From: Theobroma cacao
Lineage: Eukaryota; Streptophyta; Magnoliopsida; Malvales; Malvaceae
Reading direction: 5' to 3'
Length of the DNA stretch: 64,000 nucleotides
Assembly: GCF_000208745.1 (NCBI RefSeq)
Contig: NC_030852.1
Span: 33,281,379-33,345,378 of the forward strand
Shown here: positions 11,460 to 22,990 of the stretch, piece by piece
Layout: each line of letters starts with the position of its first letter
Numbering within the stretch: position 1 is the first letter of the stretch
The notes under the pieces: model-generated
What the model was told of the DNA's origin: nothing
Seen by the model: only the letters and a program-made list of their open reading frames with translations
Database searches by the model: none
Translations under genes and position numbers: made by a program

Positions 11460-14400
11460 TTTATTTTATTGGTAAAATGATCTTATAATATTTATTTTAA
11501 AATTTTCTATTTACATTTATCGCATTAAAAAACCAACATTCCGATCAAAACAAACAACAAAGTTTTATTATTTCTCTATAACAAAATAAACGCTTATGAA
11601 GTTTAATCAAGAGCCAAAAGATAATTGTTTGCCGTCCAGAATAGAAATAAATCACTCCTACATAAACTAATTGGGGTTTTTGAGATTCTTTCTATGCATA
11701 GAACATTTTTTTTAAACATAATACTCAAATAAATTTTTGAATTATTTTAAAAAATGAAATAAATTTTTTTATTGTGTTTAATTAAATTTTTATATTTTTA
11801 TTTTAAATCAAATAAGTTTTTATAATTAATAATTAATTAATTATTATTAATCAAAATATCACTTATCATTTTATACTTATATAGTACTAACATGATATTA
11901 ATACGAAATATGAAAAATATCATATAATTATATTATCATACTAAATTAATATATCATGTCATCATCAATTATGATATATTAATATGCTATATCATCATTA
12001 ATTATTATATATTAACATATCATATCAACGTTATGTAATATAAAATGACAAATGATATTTTAATTAAATCAATCATTAGTTATTGGACTCAAAATAAAAT
12101 TACAAATCTCTATTTTGGTCAAAATAAAAAAATAAAGACTTGATTGAAAGTAATAAAAATATGAAGTCTTATTTAAATTTTTTAAAATAATTTAAAAACT
12201 TTTTTTTAATATTATATCTTTTTTTTTTCTTATTAAAGATTTCTTTTTGATGTTTCCTTTTGCTTTCAAGGGAGAAAGTAAATGTAATCATCACTATCAA
12301 ATCTCATTATTATATTAAATATCATAAAAATTAATATAAAATCTCAATAAAACTAAAAATACGATCAAAACAAATCATATAAACAAAATCCAATAAAATT
12401 CTATTAATATAAACATATTTAAAAAATTAAATTTACATCTTAAATCATATCTTCACGTAATAAAACACTCCACTAATGAAATAGTAGCACAATCGTTGAA
12501 ATAATGCATTAAGTCACGTTAAATTAAAATCTTTTTGTGTATAAAAAGAAGTTAAAATCTTTTTGTAAAAGATTAAAGTTTAAAAACTATGAGTACCAGA
12601 AACGTTGAGTAAAATTTTACAATGGGAATTTAGAGTATTCCATTAAATGGCAAATAATCTTAGTTTTATTTTACTAGCTGTCAGCTTTCTTTTGACTGGG
12701 TTTCCAATCAAAATGATGATGATATTATGCCAAACCGAGAACTATGTTGGGGAAATTTAGACCCCCTTATTTCAAACCGATACCTACCTTTGTAGTCCAT
12801 TGTTAGAAAATAATGCCATTTTTTTAACTGAGTTAGGTTTTAATTTAATTAATTTACCCTCCCCCGCCGAAATTGTGTTTTGATTTTACTTTAGCAGGAT
12901 TAGTATGCCCACCCTCATTTTAGGAATTGCCCGAATCATTAATTAAGTAATTAGTGTGTTTAATATAGCTTATTTAATTTTAAATGAATTAAACAAATCA
13001 GATCTTTAACTGAAATTTGAATTATTGGCTTTAACAATTTTAAGGATCAATGTTGGAGTTTCCTTTGCCTACAAACAGTGACAGGATCTAAGAATTCATT
13101 TTTGAGAGAGTGAAGACAATGTTTATAAAATAGTTATAACTTAAAAATGTAGATACATTTTTGAAAACCTGATTATGAAAAATGTCGAACTTGAATAGAT
13201 CAAATTAATAGCTTAAATGTATTTTATCTATAATCCAGTTATTGTAAGAGTGAGTCAATAGCAACTAAAAACAAGTCAACTTGACAACAGAGATCAATTG
13301 TGACACATGATCCTTCTGACGATAACCTATACCTAATTTATATATAATACCTATGTCAAGAATCTCAATTTCATATTTCTTACAAAATTTCTTCACCAAC
13401 ACAAGCAAAGTTTCCATCCATCTTCTCTCAATTGTTGGAGATTTTTTTAGTAAGTAATACTAAACAAATTGCATTTAGTATGTGTTAAGATTTAAGTTGT
13501 AAAGCTTTTCATCTCCAACAACGATACATGATAAATACAAATTCAAATGATATATTGATACGCTATAAAATTTATAAAATAATAAATATAATTATAAAAT
13601 TATTGTAAGGTAAAATTATAAAAAAATAAAAATATGTTATAAAATTATTATAAAAACAAATTATAAAATTTCAAAAAAAAAAAAATTTTAAAATTTTTGG
13701 AGAGCAGTGACCCTTATTAGCCCCCCTCCCCTCCGCCTCTCCCTACAAACTATTACACTTACATGGTTATTAGATACTTTGGATTAACAAAATTGTTGAA
13801 ATTGAAAGCATATCACTTACAATTATACATTATACTAAATCAACTATAATTTTGAATTATATAAAAATTATTAAAATATTATATAAAATTCATATTTATA
13901 AGTGAGGAACTCTTTATATAATTTTTTGTTATAATCAAATAATTATAAAATTAAAATAAAAAAATAACAAGTGAAATAATCTCATTAAAATTATTAAAGT
14001 ATGTAAACGACAACAAGGCATCTTTTGTGAAAAGGTCTTTTGCAGAACATGGGTGCCACTGTACCTAGGGATGAAAATCACAAAGCAATTCCTCCGGGTT
14101 TACTAAATGGAAAAATGGACTCCCTTATATTGCTATTTGGGGTCAAACCGGTTTGGTTGCTTTTTAAGTATCCAAATCCTCTGCTCCAAATCTGTTCCTT
14201 TTCTCTTACAAACTGTCATATGTATATTTTTTAATTACTAACGAATACAAGTTTAATTTTAATTTTTTATCTCTTGTTTCCTCTTCTCTTTCTCTATTTA
14301 CATATAGTTGATAAATGATGATCTTCTGCTTGTTTGTTTTAAAAAATATATATGAATTTGTTTTTTCCTATCCTTGTCAATACAAGATAAGTTTTTTTTG

Positions 14401-16580
14401 GCTACGAGAAAAATAATAAAAACTCAAATTTTGCTCTCAGTATAATAAAGGAAGAGATCACATTCCTTTTGTGAGAAAAAAATGAAAATATGAGAGAAAA
14501 ATAAAATATAAAATATTAAAATCAAACATGTATTAATTAATAATTAAAAAATTAGACATATGTGGCTCTGTGAGAGAAGAAACATAGAAAGGGCATAGAT
14601 TGAGGCAGGGGATTTGGCTTCGCTTTTTAATAGTTCTATTTTTTATCGTCATTTATGTGAAACAAGCCTGTTAGGCTGCTATATCTGAAGTACAAATCCA
14701 TCTCTGAAGCAGGACTTTCTAACCTAGGTTTTAGAGTTGGCATTCATTTTTGTCCTATGCTACTTGCATTTGTTTTTTTTTTTTCCTTCGATATCTCAGT
14801 GATAGATTTCCCCCACGATTACTTATTAAGCATTAATAAGAGACAACTGTTATAATAAATGATTAATAGGGGTCCCAAGAGACTTTCAAATCATGAAGAA
14901 AGTGCTGGTCATAGGAATGGGGGGGTTGTAGTAATTAAAAGTGGTAGAAGAGAAAAAAAAAAAAGGGAGGGGAAAGCTAAGATGAAAGTCACGTCGTGCT
15001 TTATCTTTGTTTTCATAACTTTTGAACATATCGATCGATAGAGATAGATATTGAGTTTTGCGAGGAAATAAGGAAGCATGACCAGACTGCCATTATTATA
15101 AGTTCCCATCTACAGTTTCTACTTCTCATTCCCTTTCCTCATCATTAGTCATTTCACGCTAAATTCTTTTGCTATTGAGTCACTGACCCTGGCAACCCAA
15201 TGATTGTTTCAAATTGTTCATTGGTTGCTTGAACTTTCACACCTTCATTCCTAATTAGTATGGACTGTGTTGAATAGTTTAAACTTTGAAGAAAAAATTG
15301 GTAAAAACAACAAAAATGTTCATAAATGTTTAAAATTTAAACCCATTATATTTTGATTTTTTATAACGAATTACCTATTGAAAAATAACATATTGCTAAT
15401 TACCGGGTCTAAGACAGTGCAAAGGATGTGGAGACAGTGAGTTTGAACTAGCAGATGTCCACTGGTCAGTGTGCATGGGTCTCTGTGCTGATCATTTCAG
15501 TGACATCATGCAAGTGACCAAATGATAAAAGTTCACCAACTTGAAAGTAGAAAGCCATCAGCCATGGCAGAGTGAGCCCTGTATTTTCTTTCTTCTTTCT
15601 TTTTTTAATTTTTTAATTTTTAACTATAAATTAACAGTAATCATTTTCCTCTGAGAATGGGACATACCCTAATCTTTTCAGTAAAAACAGTGTTGGATTT
15701 GAGCCAAAAAAAAAGGAAAAGTTAAAAGGGGATGCGTATCAAAATCCAATCATGCGGGTGGACCGAAGCCACTTCACTTTGAAGGCTGATGATTTGCCTC
15801 CACCATTGTTTTGATCAGCGGCCATGATGATGTGACGTGTGCAAATCATTCGGTGTTTGGATTCTCACCACACCAAAACCATTGCCCTCCCCCCGCTCCC
15901 CTACCTATTCCCTCTCTTTGTCGTTTTCTATAAGTACAGCTATGATGAGTCATGAGTCTGCATAGATTTAGAATGTGCCAAAGAAATATATATATATATA
16001 TATATGTATATACATACACACTACTAATGACGAGCGTGCGAGATGAATATGGTGCTCTTAGTGTGACTGCTACTATTAATCTGCACGTTTTGGCCTCAAA
16101 GGATAACTCAGGGTTTTCAGAACTCTTCAACAACAAAAAAAGGGTATATTCGAAATTATGCATGCAATATGTACTAACTTTAACTGTATCGTGGGGTTGA
16201 AGTTGTGATGTGGGGTTGTTGTATTGTTAGGCATGTCGGCATTCACCATGAGTTTGTGGGCCAATATCTCTTTCGGCGGCCTGGACTATTTTACAAGCAT
16301 CATTTCAACTTTGAAACTCTTACATTACTGCGCATTAATTGTTTCGTTAATGATTTAATGTCAAAATCTCATAGCATACCAAATTTTGCACTTCAGGCCC
16401 AGGCACTGCATCTTCCCTCAAAAGAAATCTTCATTTTCTTTAGTGATAATAATTTTTTTTAAATACTACTAAGCTGTTTCAAGTAGTCCTTGCTAAACTT
16501 CATTTAGTGAAAATATTATGGGTTTATCTGTCTTAGTGCATCTTCCCTCAAAAAAATTATCATAATAAACATCGAAAATC
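11460..16580. other. AT-rich intergenic region without genes
   Basis: This 5.1-kb stretch is strongly AT-rich. I see no domain-bearing frame and no set of exons. Contents are poly-A/T tracts, an AT/GT microsatellite at 15985-16020, and short purine- or pyrimidine-rich stretches. Open frames at 14040, 14859 and 15952 have no recognisable content. Confidence 0.6.
15985..16020. repeat. (AT)n/(ATAC)n microsatellite
   Basis: Alternating AT from about 15985 passes into TGTATATACATACACA by 16020. Confidence 0.85.
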
Positions 16581-17273
16581 ATAAGTTTTACATTCTGGAA
16601 GTGAGTGGAAGCAATTATCTGTCTTAATGCCTTGATGTGGAGATGCATATCCAAGGGCAAGGTCTTGCTAATGCACTTACTATAGACGGGAAATCAAATG
16701 ACAAAGATAAGGCGAATGCATTGATCTTCATTTGTTGTCATTTACATGAGAGCTTAAAGACTCAATATTTATCCATTCGAGACCTTGAGATCCTATGGAC
16801 AAGGCTCAAGAGAGGTATAGTCACACCAAGATAGTTATCCTTCCTTAAGCACAATATGACTGGCAGTATCTTAGGTTGCAAGACTTCAAATTAGTGTTCT
16901 ACTACAACTCAACCTTATTTGATATTATTTCTCGATTGGTGTTATGCGGTGTTAAGCTCACTGAATCAAAGCTATTAAAGAAAACTTTTTCCACCTTTCA
17001 TGCTTCAAATATTGCATTGCAGCAGCAATAACAACAACATCAATTTAAGACATACTTAGAGTTGATTTCTATCATCTTGACTATAGAACAGACTAATGAA
17101 CTATTGCTTCAGAATTATGATTTTAAACCTGCTGGCTCGAAAGCATTTCTTGAAGCAAATGATAGCTCTAGTAAGAGAACAAGCTGATTTAAGGGCCGTG
17201 AATGCAAGCAATGGCATAACCCACTTAAAAATGGCGAAAGATTTAGTTGCCCTAAGCAATCCAACCTTTGCCC

Positions 17274-17647
17274 AAATCATGGCAAGGGCAAAAAGCCCAT
17301 GAACAAGCATGATGAAGGTATCTGCCATTGTTGTGGCATGGCTGGACATTGGTTGCATACTTGTCGTATGCTAAAACACTTTGCTAATCTATACCAAGCA
17401 TCCTTGAAGGGTAAAGGCAAGTGTGTTGAAATTCACGCCATTGAGAATTCTACTGCTATGAAATCATGACAAGGGCAAGAACCCCGTGAAAAAGCATGAT
17501 GAAAGTATCTGCCATTGTTGTGGCATGGTTGGACATTGGTTACGTACTTGTCTTATGCTAAAGCACTTTGTTAATCTATATTAGGCATCTTTGAAGGATA
17601 AGGGCAAGCGTGTTGAGACTCACGCCATTGAGAATTCTACTGCTATG
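17274..17647 (+). repeat. Exact-length tandem duplication of the gag zinc-knuckle segment
   Basis: Copy 1 (17274-17460) and copy 2 (17461-17647) are each 187 bp, abut directly, begin AAATCATG and end ACTGCTATG. By eye they differ at about 21 or 22 sites (near 88% identity). Each encodes the CCHC knuckle (CHCCGMAGHWLHTC in copy 1). Copy 2 has gained a stop where copy 1 has CAA. Because 187 is not a multiple of three, the duplication itself would shift the frame. Confidence 0.85.
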
Positions 17648-19541
17648 ACCAACGTCGAAGTTAACAATGCCTCCATTAAGATGACTCCCTTTGTTCCTGT
17701 AGAAGTAAGAACATCCTTGGAAGTCGTTGATTTTTTCGAGGACCTTGATAGCCAGGGTAAGGCATTAAAATAGTGGAGGATAGCCCAGACTTAAGATCTA
17801 AGGATTTTTGTTTTCTTTGTTTTTTTTATATATTACCCTTGGCTGATTGTTCTCAATGAAAAACAATATGAAATTGATTCCATATTTATTATTTGAAATT
17901 TTCAATTGCATGACTAATTTGCAAATTTTTATGATACTTTAACACCTGAAGTTGTTAATACAAGTGTAAATGGGAAACACTAAGAAAAAGGAAGATGTTT
18001 GTTTACTTGATAGTGTAACGATATATAGCATACTTTGTAGCAAGCACTTTTTCTCGAGTGTGATATTACATACACTCGATATTTATATGAAAATTCTCGA
18101 GCAGTTCAAAATGTTTGTAGCATACATTCCCGTAACTTATTCTCAATAAAGTTGCAAAGATCTTTATACAGGTTATAGCAATTCGATCGCATGTGGTATC
18201 AATGCTTAAGCGAACACCTAATTAAGGAATGATACAAGAATGATCCTATTTGACTATGTGTGTTTATTAAGAAATTGAAAACATGATATGCTATGGTAGC
18301 AGTTTTTGTCAACGATATGAATTTGATGAGAACTTCAGAAGAGTTATCTAAAACTGTTAAATATTTGAAAAAGAGTTTGAAGTAAAAGACTTTGGTAAAA
18401 CCAAATTTTATATTGGTCTATAACTTGAGCACAAAGCAAATGGAATACTTGTTCATTAGTCAACATATATTGAGAGATTATTTATGCATTTTACGTGGAC
18501 AAGGCTCATCTATTGAGCACCTTTATGGTTGTGAGGTCATTTTATCCCTAAAAGGACTCGTTTCATCTTGGAGAACCTAATGAGGAGATACTTGGTCCTG
18601 AAGTACCCTATCTTAATGGAATTAAGGCTTTGATGTACTTGGCACAATATACGATATCAGATATTACTTTTACGATAAATTTGTTGACATGTTTTAGTTT
18701 TGAGCCAATCCGAAAACATTGGAATGAGATAAAATATATCTTCTGTTATCTCCGAATAACCATAGATTTGAGATTATATTATTCGAAGGATTCCACTAAT
18801 TATAGTTTAGTTGGATAGGCTGATGCAAGATATAAATCTAATCAGCACAAGGCTCACTCTAAAACCAGTTATTTATTTTGCTATAACAAAATCACCATTT
18901 CTTGGTGCTCTAATAAGCAAACGCTAGTAGTTACATCATCCAACCATTCCAAAATTATCACTCTCTATGAAACTGGAAGAGAGTGTGTTTGGTTGAGATC
19001 CGTTATAACGCATATTCATAATTCTTATTGTTTAACACTAGTTACAAATTCTCCTATTATTATTTATGAAGATAATGTTGCTTGTGTTGCATAAGTTAAG
19101 GGAGGATATATTAAAAGTGATAGGACCAAGCATATCTGGCCAAAGTTTTTCTATACTCACGAACTTTAAAAAAGTTGACAAGTTGACGTTGAATAAATTC
19201 ACTTCACAAATAATCTTGTAGATCGTTTTACCAAATCATTGCTAATGTCAATATTTGAGAAATTAGTATATGACATGGGAATACAACGAAAGATTGATTT
19301 GCCCTTAAAGTAGCAAAATATCAATTACCCCAAAAGTGGTAAGCCCCCAGAAGCAGTAGATCCCATAAATGGCAATATGGTTCAATTGAAGGGGAGCAAT
19401 TATAGACTTAGTGCACTGTACTATTTTTTCCCTTTTGTTTGGTTTTTTGTTTCACTGAGTTTTTCCGCCTTAAGGTTTTTAACAAGGCAGTAATAGCACA
19501 TCCAACTAGGCCACCACAATGGTGTTTCGTTCAAGGGGGAA

Positions 19542-19916
19542 TGTTATGGAATATAGACATATCACACCATATTAGACCAATTCAAATTGAAGTAAATTTG
19601 ACAAATGATAAATGTATTATCCATATTCTAGACATTTCAAGATTCATTTACATGTGGATATTATTTAAGTGAAAAATTCTTATTTAAGTGATAATGTGAG
19701 ATTTATTAAGAAAATAATATAATTTAGAGATATATCTTAGTAGAAGATTGTGATAGCCAATGATTCGTAAAGGGCTTCAACTATAAATAGGGGGTCACCC
19801 CACGCTTATTTTATATCATAGTTATTTTTCATTCTAAGTATTGCTTCAGTAATACTTAAAAGAACATATTCTCAATATCTCTATTTTCTTCTGTTTTTAT
19901 TATTTCTTTTACAACA
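19542..19916 (+). repeat. 3' LTR of the copia element
   Basis: The polypurine tract AAGGGGGA (19533-19540) is followed one base later by TGTTATGG. The proposed LTR ends in ACAACA at 19916, giving TGTT...AACA ends and 375 bp. A TATA box (TATAAATA, 19782-19789) sits in the second half, as expected for U3/R. The target duplication cannot be checked because the left LTR is missing. Confidence 0.75.
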
Positions 19917-21449
19917 TACTCGTCATTAAATTAATTGTTCTTCTTAAATTTTTTTAACTGTCACGATTATATGAAGATGTAAAAATATTTTGTTTTCTTA
20001 CTCTAGATCAATGTCTTTTCTTTTCTATTCTTTTCAAACCCCTTTTATAAACTTTGCGCCAACTAATACAAATATGGGCAATGGCCTAAGAGTCTGAAGA
20101 GTTAGGACCCAAAGTCCAAGGGACCAACTAGGTTAAAGGCCCAACTTCAAGTGGGCTGTTGCGAGGGAAAGGGCTTATTACAGTTCCAGACCAAAGTCCG
20201 CAAAACGTTTACAAACCAGGAAAAGGTTTTCATAGGCTCAAGACAGTATCTAATATCTATCATTGCAGCCCATCGTAGAAAGCAGGAAACTGAAAACCCA
20301 CCCCCACGGAATTTGCTGACTGCCAAACAAGCCCATAATGATTAAGAAAGATTTGGGACAAGAGAGAGAAAGATAATATATTGTTTTCCCTTGTTGCCTT
20401 TATTTTCTGAAGAAGCGATTATGGTGACCCTTGGTTTAGTCTATGGGCAGAGAATATTATATATAGGGCACGGTTGATGAGGTAATACTTTGATTTGTAT
20501 TGGATGAAGTAAGTTTCAGGACATTCAACAGGAATTCTGCATACGTATTCTCGTTGATTAGAATTTAAATACTAATGTTTGTTTTTAATTGATGGCATGT
20601 TGATTGAAAATCAGAAGATGGTTTGGCCAAAAAAAAAATCAAAAGATGGAGGTGCCACTAAGGACGACTTTTGGGGGGCCAAAACAAAAGAGGAAGGTTC
20701 CCTTGCTTTAAGGGTTAAGTAATGAATCACACTTGATTATATATTTAATCATGCAATTTGTTTGGACTTCATTGGTGCAACTCAAAACAACAAAGACACT
20801 TGAAAATGACATTTCCAAGTCGAATATTACCCAATTCTTACTTCTTATTCAATCAAACGGAGAAAGAGAGAGAGAGAGTTAAATAACAACAAGTAATTAG
20901 AAAAATATTTAGTTTTATTATTACTAACTTAAATATTTGAATCTAGAGTCCTGCACAAATACTATTTTTCTCCTTTTTAATTTGCGATAGTATTTAAATT
21001 GGATTTTTTGGGCTCAAATTCGATCAATTTATTTATTTATAAATGCATATAAGGAAAAATAATAATCTTGGGGGTGGGTTGGCTAGCCTGGCATAGTGGC
21101 TGTGGGCCGGACTGGAAAGTGGTTCCCACCTCACAGGAGAATGGCTAATGGCGAAGCTGTAACGTTAAGTCTTCAAAAAGGAAAGTATTCGAGTAACCCA
21201 AGCTTCAAAAAATTCCAATTCAAATACAAGGTAGTGGGCAACTTTACAAAAACCAAACCAGTTAGATACTTGGAAAACTATCCCTCACTCCCACGCAAAC
21301 AACCAACTACCTCTTCCAACTGCCCTTCCCTCTTTACAAGAAGCCTTTCTTTCTCAAGACAATTCCTAGTAAGAAGGAAAAACAAAGCCAACATCGAGAA
21401 ACAAGGAGCCCTATAAACAAAGCAACTGATCTTGACCCTTTCCTTTTTT
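19917..21449. other. Intergenic region and DUF7054 gene leader
   Basis: No gene is supported here. Contents are a GA-rich run near 20862-20878, AT-rich DNA and, in the last 350 bases, a less AT-rich stretch that is probably the promoter and leader of the gene starting at 21450. The open frame at 21096-21416 has no recognisable domain and is more likely leader sequence than a gene. Confidence 0.5.
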
Positions 21450-22990
21450 ATGTCCGAGAAGAGTCTTCGACGACGGCTACCGAGAGGCCGGCGACCACGG
21501 CTGCCGTATCCATCACCGTCACCAAGGCTACGGACGCCTCCTCCGCATCGGCGATCAGCGAAGAGATCGTCGAAGCACGGTAGGATTCTGAAGCGATGTG
21601 CGTCAGAGCCGTGTCTTTGGAGCAGTGTTGCTGAAGATCAGCAAAGGAGTAATTTGTTGGGGTCTGAAGTGGAAGGGGCTTTGTTTAGGCCCCAAACTTG
21701 TACTGACGTCTTTGGTTCTTCTCCTTGTATTTTGGGTTTTGGTTCTCCTCGTTCTTCTTCTTCTCCAAAGCAGGGTTTTGAGGTATGCTCATTGGTCAAA
21801 CTTGATCCCCTTTTTTCTTTGTAGTTTCTTTTTCTTCTTCGTTTTCCATGGCCTAACTTTTGCCTACGGTGTTGATTTTAATTGAGTGATTTTAAAAACA
21901 ATGGAATAGTAACAATGTATGCATAACACGAATTTGAACGTGGTAGTTATGGTACTATTTTCATGAAGATCGAAACCTATGAGTCCGTGAAGAACACCCT
22001 TGAAACTAATCATAAAATTGGAGGAAATTCTTCGAAGATTTTAGATATTCAATAAATGGAAATAGAATATCCTTTTATCAAACTATCAATAGTCATGACA
22101 TTAGGATGCGCGTTTCTCTCACTTTAACTGCTCGTGAAATATCATGCGAACTTATTACTTGTTTAAAGTTTGTACTTGGTGTAATTAAAGTGAGAATTTC
22201 ATCGTTTCATTTTCCCTTGTGCTGTCATGAAACAGTCCAGTGTCCAATCCAGAGTCCATTAGTCAATTAAGATCCAAATCCAATGACCTGATTTAGATAT
22301 TATGGCTTGTGATTGCTTGCTTGACCATTAGCAATTGTCTAAGAACTGAAATCTTGGATTGTTTGTGAAGTTTGGGATGCAGGGGTACAACAAAGATGCT
22401 AAGGTTGTAATCAATGTATCAGTCGAAGGAAGTCCGGGACCAGTACGGACCATGGTCAAATTGGGGTCCAGTGTCGAAGAGACTATAAAGGTTGTTGTAG
22501 ACAAGTATGCTGAAGAAGGAAGAACTCCTAAGCTTTATCACAGTTCGGGATTGGAATTGCATCAGTCCTATTTTAGCCTGCAAAGTAAGCGGTCTCATTT
22601 TTCCATTCTTTTCTATCCATTTGGTTGCAGATAACTGTTGATTGATTATGTTGTTCAAGTTTTATGAATTGCTGCTGTTCTATTTGATTTCCATCTTTGG
22701 TTACACTTATTTGATAAGATTTCGATGCTTTTGGTTGAGTAGGTTTGGATAAATCACTGATAATTGGGGACGCTGGTAGCAGGAGCTTCTATCTTAGAAA
22801 AAGTAGCAGTGACAATAGTAGCAATGTAGCATCTAATTCTTTTGTTTCAGAAATTGGTTTAGAAGGAGCGAATTCTCCTCCAGCTGTTCCACCTCCAACA
22901 TATTTACTTACAGCTTTCATAGCTCGAAAACTCAGCAAAATTGTAAGAAGAACGCGTAGGCTCTGGAAGGTATTGGTTTGCTTGCGATGA
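21450..22990 (+). CDS. DUF7054 protein, At4g22758-like, three exons
   Basis: Exons are 21450-21782, 22383-22584 and 22743-22990, GT-AG with matching phases, giving 260 residues. The N-terminus ([10 protein letters not shown], then Arg/Pro/Ser-rich) is basic and probably disordered, with the family-typical [10 protein letters not shown] near residue 53. The DUF7054 region runs about 115-195: [20 protein letters not shown], then [25 protein letters not shown] and GSRSFYL. The C-terminus is basic ([16 protein letters not shown]). The biochemical function of the family is unknown to me. The ubiquitin-like spacing of short beta-rich blocks is only an impression. The start is the first ATG and matches the family start. 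Confidence 0.92.

Larger units (their letters stand above)
16583..19916 (+). mobile_element. Degenerate Ty1/copia retrotransposon, internally deleted
   Basis: Translated fragments in broken plus-strand frames follow copia order. A gag part is at about 16583-16830 (EVSGSNYLS, later HLHESLKTQYL). A CCHC zinc knuckle follows, present twice (17274-17647). Next is a protease fragment with DSVT at 18009-18020, where DSGT or DSAT is usual. Reverse transcriptase starts at about 18070 (LDIYMKI, DRMWYQCLSEHL), with the catalytic YVDD changed to FVND at 18305-18316. The RNase H part is at about 18820-19010 (SWCSNKQTLVVTSSNHSKI). Integrase and the first part of reverse transcriptase are absent between about 18055 and 18075. 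Stops and frameshifts are throughout, so the element cannot be autonomous. A polypurine tract and 3' LTR close it. No 5' LTR or primer-binding site was found upstream of gag. Confidence 0.9.

Noticed and set aside
18177..18215. TGGTATCAATGC, similar to a copia primer-binding site
   Set aside because: It lies inside the reverse-transcriptase sequence (MWYQCLSEH), where this codon string is expected, and no LTR precedes it.
21096..21416. 106-codon frame upstream of the first DUF7054 gene
   Set aside because: No domain, overlaps the expected promoter/leader, and begins without the context of a known gene.
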